This document shows, piece by piece, positions 6,021 to 6,370 of a stretch of 6,370 bases of DNA. Source of the stretch: Methanoregulaceae archaeon (lineage in GTDB: Archaea > Halobacteriota > Methanomicrobia > Methanomicrobiales > Methanospirillaceae); NCBI GenBank assembly GCA_025453715.1, contig JALOPT010000223.1, positions 1-6,370 of the forward strand. Direction: 5' to 3'. Under the pieces are notes generated by a model. That model ran no database searches. It was not told the DNA's origin and saw only the letters and a program-made list of their open reading frames with translations. The position numbers and the translations under genes are program-made. The stretch's first letter is position 1, and the number at the start of each line of letters is the position of its first letter.

Positions 6021-6370
6021 AGGCCCCGAAAGACCAGCACTTCCTGGTCGATCAGAACGCCGTAGAGCGCATTGCAGGGCTTGTTGAGGTGAAAGGCCGG
6101 GTCGTCCTTGAGATTGGCCCGGGCACCGGGGTCCTTACCCGTGCTCTCCTTTTCCGGGGTGCACATGTCCGTGCAATAGAACTCGACAAGGAACTTTTTT
6201 CTTATCTTTCAGAGCTGTTTGCAGATGAAATCGCTTTGAATAAACTTGAATTACGTTGTGGAGATGCCACCAAATGCGAATTTCCACCGTTTGAAATTGC
6301 AATATCAAATCTCCCGTATTCTGCGTCATCGAAAATTACTTTCCGTCTCCTGAATATTGGTTTCGAGACT
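6017..6370 (+). CDS. rsmA: 16S rRNA adenine dimethyltransferase RsmA/KsgA (Dim1 family), 3' end cut off by the window
   Basis: Transfers four methyl groups from SAM to the two adjacent adenines in the 3'-terminal hairpin of 16S rRNA, a late step of 30S maturation. The frame is open to the window edge, giving 118 residues of an expected 250-270. It begins MKAPKDQHFLVDQNAV, the archaeal version of the QNFL motif. The Rossmann methyltransferase motifs follow: VLEIGPGTGVLT (30-41, SAM-binding motif I), AIELD (53-57, acidic end of strand 2), GDAT (82-85, motif III) and SNLPYS (97-102, the catalytic NLPY motif of adenine dimethylases). The ATG overlaps the stop of the DUF655 gene (ATGA), which points to translational coupling. 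The second half, with the C-terminal helical domain, is outside the window, so integrity cannot be judged. Confidence 0.94.
   Translation, partial: MKAPKDQHFLVDQNAVERIAGLVEVKGRVVLEIGPGTGVLTRALLFRGAHVRAIELDKELFSYLSELFADEIALNKLELRCGDATKCEFPPFEIAISNLPYSASSKITFRLLNIGFET

Noticed and set aside
1..6370. A novel defence system, mobile element or CRISPR-like array
   Set aside because: Every gene belongs to a known core archaeal family. There are no spaced direct repeats, transposase, integrase, tRNA attachment site or foreign-looking base composition.

Overview
The window is a housekeeping stretch from a euryarchaeon, most likely a methanogen of the Methanomicrobiales. Three things support this: archaeal or eukaryote-type information genes (prefoldin alpha, eL21, Rpo4, Pus10, TrmY), the gene order prefoldin alpha-ftsY-srp54, and my recollection of close protein variants in that order. 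The lineage below Euryarchaeota is inferred from memory, not from a search. All genes read on the + strand, and the two ends cut through genes.

Layout: (1) 2-3233 is a tightly packed run of prefoldin alpha (5' end cut off), ftsY, srp54 and trmY, with gaps of 21 bp or less or a 1-bp overlap. (2) 3234-3688 is a non-coding gap of 455 bp. It holds several GC-rich hairpins just after trmY and an AT-rich stretch with a possible promoter just before pus10. (3) 3689-6370 is a second packed run: pus10, rpl21e, rpoF (rpo4), a DUF655 gene and rsmA/ksgA (3' end cut off).

How the genes work together: FtsY and SRP54 are the two GTPases that deliver ribosomes to the membrane, next to a chaperone subunit that handles nascent proteins. 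TrmY and Pus10 lie on either side of the gap and act one after the other on tRNA position 54: Pus10 makes pseudouridine 54 and TrmY methylates its N1. The second run otherwise carries ribosome, RNA polymerase and rRNA methylation functions.

The unusual part is damage. Three normally well-conserved genes carry internal length changes: srp54 lacks roughly 70 nt at the end of its GTPase domain and is frameshifted; pus10 carries an exact 14-bp tandem duplication that shifts its frame; and the DUF655 gene appears to lack about 65-75 internal codons in frame. SRP54 is expected to be essential, so a consensus or assembly problem in this sequence is at least as likely as true gene decay. I see no novel defence system, mobile element, CRISPR array, tRNA or rRNA here.
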